A stretch of 50,656 nt of DNA from Desulfobacteraceae bacterium (GCA_030592105.1 JAUVKE010000001.1:1-50656); one strand, 5' to 3'. Shown: positions 40,863 to 49,426, counted from the stretch's first letter. The notes: generated by a model from the letters alone, not told the origin. Translations and numbers: made by a program.

Positions 40863-42224
40863 TTATTTAGTCCAGGTGCCAAGGCGGCTCACAGAGAATT
40901 GTTTTAGATTCTCAGGGAGGTTGAATGAATAAAGCAGGTCCCTTCCAAAAATATTTTTTCCGGAGGATCTGAGAATTGTGGCATGATCTGTTTTTCGATC
41001 ATAAAAAACCTGCATGTTTCCTGCGTGGGTTGTTTGATTATCCCATTTCATAAATTGAAGCATTGCGGCTCCGGTTTTCCAGTATTCCCCTGCAATATCC
41101 CACATGAGTTTATACTGTGTCCAGAGGCTTTTTTTGTCGAGCCAGAATTCCATTTTTCCCATATTATAATACGGGTCCTTAGGTATGGCTTCTATGATAT
41201 GGTGTTTTCTCGGAACCCAAATAGATGTTACAGGGGACCAGGAAGCCTGATTGCACCCCTCAATCTGCCAGCCTGATTTAATGCCTGGAACGTCTGTCAC
41301 AGACGTCCAGCTGCCGTCAGGCGCCTGTTTCATAAAATTGTAATTTTCTGCGCTGTACTTTGCAATACACATGAGGCCTGTTTTTTCTTCTATATATCTC
41401 CATTTCATGGCTGAAGTATGTCCTAACCAGCCATTACCATCGTCTATGGTAAAGTCTGATCCCATAAACGGATCAGATCTGTTTGCTCCCGACATCCTTT
41501 TTGTTCTTCTGATAGCAGGAATATAAACATAAAGCTGATCAGCGCTTCCATCTGTCTTTCTGATTGTCAGCTGAGCTGTTCCTGATACATCATATGGAGA
41601 TCGTACAACTGTAATTTCTTTAAACAGCACCCCTTTTTTGTTGTTAATATGTTCCGTAGGTTTATTCCCCCAAAAATTATATCTGTAATAATCATTAGAT
41701 ATAACCCTTTCAAATCCTTTTTTTCCTACCCATTCAACTGAAAAACCGCATTTGCAGCGGCCATCTCTTCCCATATTTATGTCCCGATTATGATTTAACT
41801 TTATCCCTGCGTCAGGGTCATTTTCAAAATCAATCCTGGGATAAGGGTATCCATATACCCATCCAGGGACTTTGCCGGTCGCAGCATCTACTATAGTACC
41901 TTCGTCATTAAGGGCATATTTGTCCAGATTGTGTTTTAGCCCGTAGTTCCCCCATTGGGCATCATCACTTCCATCAAACTTGAATTCCCCTATTTGCATT
42001 ATCATTTTCCCTTCTTTCACCCACTCGACCATGGGATCGGGAATAAGCCCTTCAACTTTTTTCCAATTATCTTTATTTATAACATCTCCTGGCTTTAACC
42101 CTATCTGATCAAACATTTTTTGTTGATTCTCTTTCCAGTTGGGATCATCGGAAAAAGATGGTGAAGCTGCAACAATAATAGACAAACAGAACAAAAGAGC
42201 GACCTTTATAAGCATTTTAATCAT
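40863..42224 (-). CDS. DUF1329 protein, paralog 2
   Basis: A 453-residue exported protein very similar to paralog 1. The open frame extends to 42344 into repeat C5, but the ATG at 42224 is preferred because AAAGGGG lies 7 nt upstream and a normal signal peptide follows (MIKMLIKVALLFCLSIIVAA). The core AIRRTKRMSGANRSDP and the complete C-terminus FSVSRLGTWTK are kept. A long inverted repeat with TGTAACTATTCAGC arms lies downstream (40794-40860), possibly terminating the transcript. It is adjacent to repeats C4 and C5. Confidence 0.92.
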   Translation of the reverse strand: MIKMLIKVALLFCLSIIVAASPSFSDDPNWKENQQKMFDQIGLKPGDVINKDNWKKVEGLIPDPMVEWVKEGKMIMQIGEFKFDGSDDAQWGNYGLKHNLDKYALNDEGTIVDAATGKVPGWVYGYPYPRIDFENDPDAGIKLNHNRDINMGRDGRCKCGFSVEWVGKKGFERVISNDYYRYNFWGNKPTEHINNKKGVLFKEITVVRSPYDVSGTAQLTIRKTDGSADQLYVYIPAIRRTKRMSGANRSDPFMGSDFTIDDGNGWLGHTSAMKWRYIEEKTGLMCIAKYSAENYNFMKQAPDGSWTSVTDVPGIKSGWQIEGCNQASWSPVTSIWVPRKHHIIEAIPKDPYYNMGKMEFWLDKKSLWTQYKLMWDIAGEYWKTGAAMLQFMKWDNQTTHAGNMQVFYDRKTDHATILRSSGKNIFGRDLLYSFNLPENLKQFSVSRLGTWTK

Positions 42225-42278
42225 TTGAATACCCCTTTGAAAAAAATAAAAGTTGATAAATTCCCTTTTTAACCAAAT

Positions 42279-42393
42279 GCCAGGATAGAATTTTGCGCAG
42301 GGGTGTTTAATTGTTGAAGAAATTTTGTAGAATTTGTTCAACAATTAAACTTCCCGTATTTTTTTCTTGCAGCTTTCTAACCGGACAATAGTG
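42279..42393. mobile_element. Family C MITE-like element C5
   Basis: The right end TTTCTAACCGGACAATAGTG is clear; the left end (GCCAGGATAGAATTTTGCGC) is diverged. Inside, GTTTAATTGTTGAA pairs with TTCAACAATTAAAC. It lies upstream of paralog 2. Confidence 0.7.
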
Positions 42394-42479
42394 AATGGTT
42401 ATAAAAAATAGTCAAAAAAGGGCGCAGTATATATAGAGCGTTATATACGTTCAGGGTTTGGTTTTGATTATCAGCAATA

Positions 42480-42560
42480 AACCGAGCTGTAATAAAATTT
42501 AAAAACCTCTGAAATTCGCTACGCTCAAACAGCCGGAGTTTTTTTAATTGAGATTATTTA
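42480..42560. repeat. Family D repeat, first copy
   Basis: GAGCTGTAATAAAATTTAAAAACCTCTGAAATTCGC and CGCTCAAACAGCCGGAGTTTTT match the copy at 49305-49383. It lies in the 540-bp gap between paralogs 2 and 3. Confidence 0.65.
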
Positions 42561-42679
42561 TGTTACAGTCTATGGTTTTATTCTTTAAAAAATAATGCTT
42601 CCTGGGGATCAATCTTCGGCGGTAAAGAATTTAGTATAAGATGCCAGCGTGAGGGGGAAGATGAATTTTATACAATATA

Positions 42680-42697
42680 TGTTATAATATTATAACA
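42680..42697. promoter_or_regulatory. Perfect 18-bp palindrome, operator candidate
   Basis: TGTTATAATATTATAACA is an exact palindrome, and a second partial copy (TGTTATAATATTATG) lies at 42723-42737. Paired AT-rich palindromes of this kind are typical of dimeric regulator sites, but no flanking gene start is close: this is the 3' side of paralog 3. Confidence 0.4.
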
Positions 42698-42822
42698 TTA
42701 TATTTAACATTACAATAGAAAATGTTATAATATTATGTTTAGTTGGTTAAATTTTTTAAAAGTCCTCCTGACCGATTGAAATTCAGTAGGGCTTTTAAAA
42801 ACAAATATAGAAACTCGAGTAA

Positions 42823-42911
42823 TAAATATTTTTTGGGTTGGTTTTAATTTCGGCTATTTTGAAATATGAGATGTGAGTGGCCCAAGATAAAGAACTAAGC
42901 CCATATTTTTT
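42823..42911. repeat. Family E repeat, second copy
   Basis: It matches the reverse complement of 32567-32694 at both ends (TTTTGGGTTGGTTTTAATTT and CAAGATAAAG followed by CCCATATTTT), with a shorter interior. It lies just beyond the 3' end of DUF1329 paralog 3. Confidence 0.65.
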
Positions 42912-42974
42912 ATAACCCATGCAAAATTTATATTCCTATTTTGTCCAGGTGCCAACCCGGCTCACTGAAAATTT

Positions 42975-44294
42975 TTATTGCATATCCTTTAAATTATATT
43001 CATAAAACAGGTCCCTTCCAAAAATATTTTTCCCCGAACCTCTGAGAACTGTGGCATGACCTGTTTTTACATCGTAAAAATGGTGCAGATTACTCGATTG
43101 GGTAATCTTGTCCCATTTCATAAACTGGGGCATAAAGGATCCGGTTTTCCAGTATTCTCCGGCAATATCCCACATGAGTTTATATTGACCCCAGAGGGTT
43201 TTTTTATCGATCCAGAATTCCATTTTTCCCATATTATAATAGGGATCTTCAGGGATGCATGTGAGAATATGGAATTTTCTTGGAATCCAAACACATGTTA
43301 CAGGTGACCATGGGGCCTGGCCGCATCCTTTAACCTGCCAGCCGGTTTTGATCCCTTCAACATCGCTTGATGCTTTCCAGTGACCGTCATCCTGCTGAGC
43401 CATGTGAGTATAGTTTTGCGCACTATACTTGGCAACAGCCATTAAACCTATTTTTTCTGTAAGATAGGTCCATTTCATACTTGATGTGTTTCCCATCCAG
43501 CCGTTTCCATCATCTATGGTAAAATCTGATCCCATAAACGGATCAGATCTGTTTGCACCTGACATTCTTTTGGTTCTTCTTATGGCGGGGATATAGACAA
43601 AAAGCTGATCGTCTGATCCGTCTATTTTTCTGTAGGAAAGTTGAGCTGTTCCTGAAACATCGTAGGGTGCGACAACAACTGTAACTTCCATAAACAGCAT
43701 GTCTTTTGGGTTCCCATCATCCTTTGCCTGGGTTGTACCCCAAAAATTATACCGGTAGTAATCGATTTGGAGAACTCTTTCAAATCCGTTTTCCCCAATC
43801 CATTCAACTGTGAAAGGGCTCTTCATTGCCCCCTCTCTCCCCCTGGTAAGATCCCTGTTATACATAACTTTTATTCCGCTATCAGGGTCATTTTTAAAAT
43901 CTATGTCGGGAAAGGGGTATCCATACACCCATTTTGGGTATTTTCCGGTTGCAGTTTCTATTATAACCTCTTTTTTATCAAGAGAATATTTGCCGACATT
44001 ATGTTTGATACCATATTCATCCCATTCTGCATCATTACAGGCATCATATGCAAATTCTCCTATTTCCATTATAACCTTGCCGTCCCTGACCCAGTTTACC
44101 ATGTCATCAGGTACAAGGCCTTCAATTTTTTTCCAGTTATCTTTCCCTATTTTTTCTCCTGGACTCAAACCTATTTTTTCGAACATTTTACTTTGATCGT
44201 CTTTCCAATTATGCTTCTCGGCATTTGCTGCGAATGTCAAAAAAAATGCTATGGAAATAACCAGAATACTCATTTTGATATAATTTTTTACCAC
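42975..44294 (-). CDS. DUF1329 protein, paralog 3, shortened by a premature stop
   Basis: A 439-residue exported protein. It starts with GTG at 44294 (AGGAGG 6 nt upstream) and a signal peptide (IKMSILVISIAFFLTFAANA). The core AIRRTKRMSGANRSDP is intact. The frame stops at TAA (42977-42975) after KDMQ, yet the following in-frame codons still read KFSVSRVGTWTK up to a TAG (42938-42936), exactly the C-terminus of the other paralogs. A nonsense mutation has therefore removed the last 12 residues. The protein resembles paralog 5 most. Whether the shortened form works is unknown. Confidence 0.9.
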   Translation of the reverse strand: MVKNYIKMSILVISIAFFLTFAANAEKHNWKDDQSKMFEKIGLSPGEKIGKDNWKKIEGLVPDDMVNWVRDGKVIMEIGEFAYDACNDAEWDEYGIKHNVGKYSLDKKEVIIETATGKYPKWVYGYPFPDIDFKNDPDSGIKVMYNRDLTRGREGAMKSPFTVEWIGENGFERVLQIDYYRYNFWGTTQAKDDGNPKDMLFMEVTVVVAPYDVSGTAQLSYRKIDGSDDQLFVYIPAIRRTKRMSGANRSDPFMGSDFTIDDGNGWMGNTSSMKWTYLTEKIGLMAVAKYSAQNYTHMAQQDDGHWKASSDVEGIKTGWQVKGCGQAPWSPVTCVWIPRKFHILTCIPEDPYYNMGKMEFWIDKKTLWGQYKLMWDIAGEYWKTGSFMPQFMKWDKITQSSNLHHFYDVKTGHATVLRGSGKNIFGRDLFYEYNLKDMQ

Positions 44295-44363
44295 AAAAAT
44301 CCTCCTATTAATTAAAAAATAAAGGTTTTAAATTTTTTTTTACAACAGGATATATCCAATTTT

Positions 44364-44580
44364 TTCAGTAATGTATGGTTATAATTTTGTGCAAGGAAAG
44401 CTTGTAAATAAAAATTTTGTAGTTTTGCTACGCCAAAAGATTGCGATTGTTTGAGCGAGGCACGAGCGAGTTTTGTAATTTTGGCGGAGCAAGCGTGAAA
44501 ATTCAAAAAAGTTATTCGTATGCTACAAAAACAATTAAACTTCCCGTTCTTTCTTGCAGCTTCCTAACCGGAAAATACTG
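44364..44580. mobile_element. Family C MITE-like element C6, enlarged
   Basis: The right end CTTCCTAACCGGAAAATACTG and AAAACAATTAAACTTCCCG are clear, and the left end is diverged (TTCAGTAATGTATGG). At about 217 bp it is longer than other copies; the extra interior holds GTTTGAGCGAGGCACGAGC-type sequence. It lies between paralogs 3 and 4. Confidence 0.6.
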
Positions 44581-44593
44581 ATTTCCAGTGGAA

Positions 44594-44625
44594 ATTTCGG
44601 GAATACAGAAAAGTATTCCCGAAAT
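44594..44625 (-). terminator. Hairpin downstream of DUF1329 paralog 4
   Basis: ATTTCGGGAATAC and GTATTCCCGAAAT form a perfect 13-bp stem with a 6-nt loop, 67 nt after the stop of paralog 4. There is no strong U-tract. Confidence 0.55.
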
Positions 44626-44691
44626 ATTTCTAATGGTACAATTATACAATATTATGACAATATTCTGCAAAAAATTTTTCGTATTTTTGTC

Positions 44692-46053
44692 CTATTTAGT
44701 CCAGGTGCCAAGGCGTCCCACTGTGTATTGATCTTTATTATCCGGTATGTTGATTTCATAAAGCAGGTCACGCCCAAAAATATTTTTCCCTGAGGATCTG
44801 AGAACTGTTGCGTGATCTGTTTTATTATCGTAAAAAAGATGCATGTTGCTTGACTGGGTGATATTGTCACCCCATTTCATAAACTGGCACATGAAAGATC
44901 CTGTTTTCCAGTATTCTCCTGCAATATCCCACATGAGTTTATACTGCGACCAGAGGGTTTTTTTATCAAGCCAGAATTCCATTTTTCCCATGTTATAATA
45001 GGGGTCTTTAGGTTTGGCTTCAATTACATGAAATTTTCTCGGCACCCAAACAGATGTAACAGGGGACCATGCAGCCTGGGTGTGCCCCTTAACCTGCCAG
45101 CCTGTTTTAATACCGGGAACATCGGTTACAGCCTTCCATCGGCCATCACTTGTTTGCCCCATCATTGTGTAGCTTTCTGTACAGAATTTAGCAATACACA
45201 TCAAGCCTGTTCTTTCTTCAACATACCGCCACTCCATGGCCGACGTATGTCCCAGCCAGCCGTTACCATCATCTATGGTAAAATCCGAACCCATGAAAGG
45301 ATCAGACCTGTTTGCACCTGACATTCTTTTGGTTCGTCTGATTGCGGGGATATAGACATAAAGCTGATCTTCAGATCCGTCTGTTTTTCTATATGTCAAC
45401 TGAGCTGTTCCTGCTACATCATATGGTTCTATAACAACTGTAGCCTCCATGAAGAGCATTCCTGAAGCATTACCATCGTTTTTTGTCTGTTTTGTTCCCC
45501 AGAAATTATACCTGTAATAATTATTGGATATAACCCTTTCAAACCCCTTTTCCCCTATCCATTCAACAGTAAAAGGGCCTTTGAAAATACCGTCTCTCCC
45601 CCTGTTAATATCCCTGTTATGACTAAGTTTTATCCCTGCGTCAGGATCTTTTTTTAAATCTATGTCGGGGAAAGGGTACCCATATACCCATTTTGGAAAA
45701 TCATCCGTTGCAGTTTCAATAACGTTTCCGTTGTCATGCAGGGTATATTTCCCCTTATTATGCTTGAGACCATACTGATCCCATTCATCATCGGAGCTGG
45801 CATCATACTTAAAGCTCCCTATATTTATTATAACCTTCCCACTTTTTACCCATTTTTCCATATCAGCAGGGACAAGCCCTTTGATTTTTTTCCAGTTATC
45901 TTTTCCTATTACATCTCCTGGCTTGAGGTTTATCTCTTGAAACATTGCCTGTTGATTCTCTTTCCACTGGGGATCATAGGCGTTGGATGAAGATACTGCA
46001 AAAAGGATAAATAGAGCAAAGAAAGGGTTAGCAACTAGAAGTTTTTTGATCAT
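44692..46053 (-). CDS. DUF1329 protein, paralog 4
   Basis: A 453-residue exported protein. A signal peptide (IKKLLVANPFFALFILFAVSSSNA) is followed by YDPQWKENQQAMFQEINL. The core AIRRTKRMSGANRSDP and C-terminus YTVGRLGTWTK are present. AGGAGGT lies 7 nt upstream of the ATG. By eye it is intermediate between the paralog 1/2 and 3/5 groups. A 13-bp hairpin follows its stop, so it may be a separate transcript. Confidence 0.92.
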   Translation of the reverse strand: MIKKLLVANPFFALFILFAVSSSNAYDPQWKENQQAMFQEINLKPGDVIGKDNWKKIKGLVPADMEKWVKSGKVIINIGSFKYDASSDDEWDQYGLKHNKGKYTLHDNGNVIETATDDFPKWVYGYPFPDIDLKKDPDAGIKLSHNRDINRGRDGIFKGPFTVEWIGEKGFERVISNNYYRYNFWGTKQTKNDGNASGMLFMEATVVIEPYDVAGTAQLTYRKTDGSEDQLYVYIPAIRRTKRMSGANRSDPFMGSDFTIDDGNGWLGHTSAMEWRYVEERTGLMCIAKFCTESYTMMGQTSDGRWKAVTDVPGIKTGWQVKGHTQAAWSPVTSVWVPRKFHVIEAKPKDPYYNMGKMEFWLDKKTLWSQYKLMWDIAGEYWKTGSFMCQFMKWGDNITQSSNMHLFYDNKTDHATVLRSSGKNIFGRDLLYEINIPDNKDQYTVGRLGTWTK

Positions 46054-46398
46054 CAGAACAACCTCCTGTAAAAGTAAAAATTAATAAATACTTTTTGCTT
46101 TTTAAAACAAAAATTCAGAAAAACTTATTAAAAATAAATGTTCAGCAAAACCACTTTAATGGAAAGTTCAGTTTCAATGCATTATGGTTAATATCCGAAG
46201 TTATTAAAGCGGTACCAAACATTATGGCCTTGAAGCGATTATACGAACATGTATTTAAAAATACGATTTTATTAAAAAAACGGATAATGACAGCTTGCTT
46301 GATTAAAAAATTCTGAAAATAATGCTGAGTAGAGATTAAAATCTGAGAAATAATGCCGTTGAGTTAGGAGAAAGGTGAATATAAAAAACATTACTGGG

Positions 46399-46535
46399 AG
46401 GCTGTCCGAGAATAGCAATTTTTTTCAAAATCAAGGCTTGCTTAAAAAATTACCGCAGGCATATGGTTGATATTCCGAGGATAATTTTTGAGCATAACGC
46501 AGAGTTTGGGAAAAAGGGCATTCTCGGACAGCCTT
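46399..46535. repeat. Family G inverted repeat with GGCTGTCCGAGAAT ends
   Basis: AGGCTGTCCGAGAATAGCAA at the left pairs with GCATTCTCGGACAGCCT at the right, over about 137 bp. The interior has no coding capacity. The ends resemble those of transposon-derived repeats in other Desulfobacterota (from memory). Confidence 0.7.
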
Positions 46536-46560
46536 CTATAAAATAATGTTTTAAAAGAGT

Positions 46561-46596
46561 ACCCTCGTTTTCAGGTTTAAGCTCGAAAACGAGGGT
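46561..46596 (-). terminator. Hairpin downstream of DUF1329 paralog 5
   Basis: ACCCTCGTTTTC and GAAAACGAGGGT form a perfect 12-bp stem 13 nt beyond the stop of paralog 5. It may terminate its transcript. Confidence 0.6.
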
Positions 46597-46609
46597 TTGG
46601 TATTAATTT

Positions 46610-47971
46610 CTATTTTGTCCAGGTGCCAAGCCGACTAACTGAAAATTTTTTCTTCATATTTTTTAGGTTATATTGATAAAACAGGTCTCTTCCAAAAATA
46701 TTTTTTCCCGAAGATCTGAGAATTGTGGAATGGTCTGTTTTTACATCATAAAAAAGATGCATATTACTCGACTGGGTAATTTTGCTCCATTTCATGAACT
46801 GGGGCATATAGGCTCCGGTTTTCCAGTATTCTCCGGCAATATCCCACATGAGTTTATATTGACCCCAGAGGCTTTTTTTATCAATCCAGAATTTCATTTT
46901 TCCCATATTATAATAGGGATCTTCGGGTACACATGTGACAATATGAAATTTTCTTGGAACCCAAACGCATGTTACAGGGGACCATGGTGCCTGGGTATGT
47001 TTTTCCTTAGCCTGCCAGCCGGATTTGACCCCCTCAACATCACTTGACGCTTTCCAGTGACCGTCAGCCTCCTGAGTCATGTGGGTATAGTCATCCGCAC
47101 TGTATTTGGCAATGCACATCAACCCTGTTTTTTCCCCAATATAGTTCCATTTCATACTTGATGTGTTTCCCATCCAGCCGTTTCCATCATCTATGGTGAA
47201 GTCTGATCCCATAAATGGATCAGATCTGTTTGCACCTGACATTCTTTTGGTTCTTCTTATGGCGGGAATATATACATAAAGCTGATCGTCTGACCCGTCT
47301 ATTTTTCTGTAGGTAAGCTGAGCTGTTCCGGAAACATCATAGGGTGCCACAACAACTGTAACCTCCATAAACATCATGTCTTTTGCGTTTCCATCATCCT
47401 TTGCCTCGGTTGTCCCCCAAAAACTAAACCGGTAATATTCATTTTGAAGAACTCTTTCAAAGCCGTTTTTTCCAACCCATTCGACTGTAAAGGGACTCTT
47501 ATAAGATCCATCTCTTCCCCTGGTGATATCCCTGTTATGCATAAATTTTATTCCGGCGTCAGGGTCTTTTTTAAAGTCGATGTCAGGGAAGGGATACCCA
47601 TACACCCATTTTGGAAATTTGCCGGTTGCTGTTTCTATTACAACTCCTTCTTTATCAAGGGAATATTTGCCGACATTGTGTTTGAGACCATATTCATCCC
47701 ATTCTGCGTCATTACTGGCATCATATCCAAACTCTCCTATATTCATTATGACTTTGCCTTCCCTGACCCATTTCACCATATCATCAGGTACAAGCCCTTC
47801 AATTTTTTTCCAGTTATCCTTTCCTATTACTTCTCCTGATTTTAAACCTATTTCTTCGAACATTTTATTTTGATCTTCTTTCCAACCAGGATCTTTGGCA
47901 TTTACTGCTGATGTTAGAAAAAATGCCATAAACCCAACTATAATGCTGATCTTGATACAACTTTTCACCAT
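46610..47971 (-). CDS. DUF1329 protein, paralog 5
   Basis: A 453-residue exported protein and the first of the array in the direction of transcription. The signal peptide is IKISIIVGFMAFFLTSAVNA. The core AIRRTKRMSGANRSDP, SDFTIDDGNGWMGNTS and the full C-terminus FSVSRLGTWTK are present. GGGAGGA lies 7 nt upstream of the ATG. It is closest to paralog 3. Upstream (48082-48183) there are two kinds of short tandem repeats that could serve as regulator sites. Confidence 0.92.
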   Translation of the reverse strand: MVKSCIKISIIVGFMAFFLTSAVNAKDPGWKEDQNKMFEEIGLKSGEVIGKDNWKKIEGLVPDDMVKWVREGKVIMNIGEFGYDASNDAEWDEYGLKHNVGKYSLDKEGVVIETATGKFPKWVYGYPFPDIDFKKDPDAGIKFMHNRDITRGRDGSYKSPFTVEWVGKNGFERVLQNEYYRFSFWGTTEAKDDGNAKDMMFMEVTVVVAPYDVSGTAQLTYRKIDGSDDQLYVYIPAIRRTKRMSGANRSDPFMGSDFTIDDGNGWMGNTSSMKWNYIGEKTGLMCIAKYSADDYTHMTQEADGHWKASSDVEGVKSGWQAKEKHTQAPWSPVTCVWVPRKFHIVTCVPEDPYYNMGKMKFWIDKKSLWGQYKLMWDIAGEYWKTGAYMPQFMKWSKITQSSNMHLFYDVKTDHSTILRSSGKNIFGRDLFYQYNLKNMKKKFSVSRLGTWTK

Positions 47972-48081
47972 CTACAAATCCTCCCACTAAAAAATAAAAA
48001 ATAAAGGCCTTGAATTTTTTAAAAACAGGCCATGTCCACTATTTTTCGTAAAACAATAAAAGTATATTTTATATTAAACTT

Positions 48082-48183
48082 TTATTATTATAGCGTAATG
48101 ATGCAATAATTGCATTATTATTATAGCGTAATGATGCAATAATTGCAATAGATACAAACAATCACAAACAATCACAAACAATC
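48082..48183. repeat. Short tandem repeats upstream of DUF1329 paralog 5
   Basis: A 33-bp unit containing TATAGCGTAATGATGCAATAATTGC occurs twice (period 33), each with the near-palindrome TGCAATAATTGCA; then ACAAACAATC occurs three times (48154-48183). This is the only such tract in the window and lies about 110 bp upstream of the first gene of the array. Confidence 0.75.
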
Positions 48184-48265
48184 AATCAATGCAATAAATG
48201 TAGTAACATAATAATAGATATTTGGGCGCAGGTCAAGATTAAACTGATTCTCATTGATACCATAA

Positions 48266-49234
48266 TCAGGAAGAAGAATCCACGGCAAAGTGATGACACC
48301 AGATTTGGCGATTTTTAACAAATGTTTTTTTTGGAAAATATTTTTTGCAGATCTTAAGAGATTCAGGACAGCGGGGATAAAAACTGCATCCCGATGTTTT
48401 TTTGGTAAAAGAGGTTGCTTCAGGTTTAAGAATGAGTTTTTTTTCTTTGGTAATTGGCTTGTAAGGTAGAGGGATAGCGCTGATAAGCGCCTTTGTATAA
48501 GGGTGAAGGGGTGCTTTGATTATTTCATAGGTGGGGCCGTACTCCACAAATTTTCCCATATACATTACAGCCAGCCGGTCTGAGATATGGCTCACCACGC
48601 TTAAATCGTGGGTGATAAAAAGGTAGGAAAGCTTATACAAGTCCCTTAAATCGAGGAGAAGATTAATTATCTGGGCCTGCACGGAAACGTCAAGGGCACT
48701 TACAGGTTCATCGCAAATAATAAAATCGGGTCTCAAGGAGATGGCCCTTGCGATATTTATGCGCTGCCGCTGGCCCCCTGAAAATTCATGGGGGTAGCGA
48801 AATATCATTTTTTTGTCCAGCCCCACCTCCTCAATCAGTTTTTCAGCATCTTTTTGTTTTGATTTTTTAAGCATCCTGAATCTGACAAGTCCTTCTGATA
48901 CAATGTCCTGGATATTCATCCTGGGGTTCAGGGAAGAAAAGGGGTCCTGAAAAATAATCTGTATTTTTTTTCTTAAATCAGTTAAATCATGGCTCCCATG
49001 GGATAAAAGATCTTTTCCATAAAAATCGGCTTTTCCTGATCTGGCTTTTTCAAGCCCCAGAAGGGTTCTGCTTAAGGTGGTTTTGCCGCATCCTGATTCA
49101 CCCACAAGGCCCAGGATCTCACCCTTTTTTATATGAAAAGAGACTCCATCAACAGCCTTAACATAACCAACTGTTTTTGAGATGATCCCCTGTTTTACAG
49201 GAAACCATGTTTTTAAATTTTTTACATTAAGCAT
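48266..49234 (-). CDS. dppF: Peptide ABC transporter ATP-binding protein (DppF/OppF type)
   Basis: A 322-residue ATPase of the dipeptide/oligopeptide importer family. Walker A is GESGCGKTT, the signature is FSGGQRQR, Walker B is FIICDEPVSALD, and the H-loop is FITHDLS. The C-terminal region has the oligopeptide-specific HPYTKALISAIP and a cysteine cluster GCSFYPRCP...C that in related proteins binds a 4Fe-4S cluster. It is the downstream partner of the DppD-type gene, 192 nt away, and is the last gene of the operon. Confidence 0.92.
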   Translation of the reverse strand: MLNVKNLKTWFPVKQGIISKTVGYVKAVDGVSFHIKKGEILGLVGESGCGKTTLSRTLLGLEKARSGKADFYGKDLLSHGSHDLTDLRKKIQIIFQDPFSSLNPRMNIQDIVSEGLVRFRMLKKSKQKDAEKLIEEVGLDKKMIFRYPHEFSGGQRQRINIARAISLRPDFIICDEPVSALDVSVQAQIINLLLDLRDLYKLSYLFITHDLSVVSHISDRLAVMYMGKFVEYGPTYEIIKAPLHPYTKALISAIPLPYKPITKEKKLILKPEATSFTKKTSGCSFYPRCPESLKICKKYFPKKTFVKNRQIWCHHFAVDSSS

Positions 49235-49304
49235 GGGTAAGTTCGGGGAGCGTTATCCCTCCATTTAAGATTAATCCCGGGGTTTTAATTTTAGCAACAG
49301 CCTT

Positions 49305-49383
49305 AGCTATAATAAAATTTAAAAATTTCTGAAACTCGCTGCGCTCAAACAACCAGAGTTTTTTAAATTTCACCATAGCTTAA
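49305..49383. repeat. Family D repeat, second copy
   Basis: TTAGCTATAATAAAATTTAAAAA and TTTTTTAAATTTCACCATAGCTTA form an imperfect inverted repeat around CTGAAACTCGCTGCGCTC. It matches 42480-42560. It lies in the gap between dppF and dppD and could fold into a hairpin between the two coding regions. Confidence 0.65.
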
Positions 49384-49426
49384 ACTTTGACATTTAATGG
49401 TCAAAGTTAACCCCCCCCTTAACCTT

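Larger units (their letters stand above)
46054..46609. other. Intergenic region between DUF1329 paralogs 4 and 5
   Basis: A 556-bp gap with one MITE-like repeat (family G) and a hairpin terminator. The open frame at 46095-46316 lacks a ribosome-binding site and recognisable features and is not called. Unlike the other gaps of the array, no family C element was seen here. Confidence 0.6.

Noticed and set aside
43767..44315. Plus-strand 182-codon frame within DUF1329 paralog 3
   Set aside because: Antisense shadow; similar shadows occur in every paralog at the same place because of shared codon use.
48082..48183. CRISPR-like tandem repeats
   Set aside because: Units are directly adjacent without unique spacers, and no cas gene is present.
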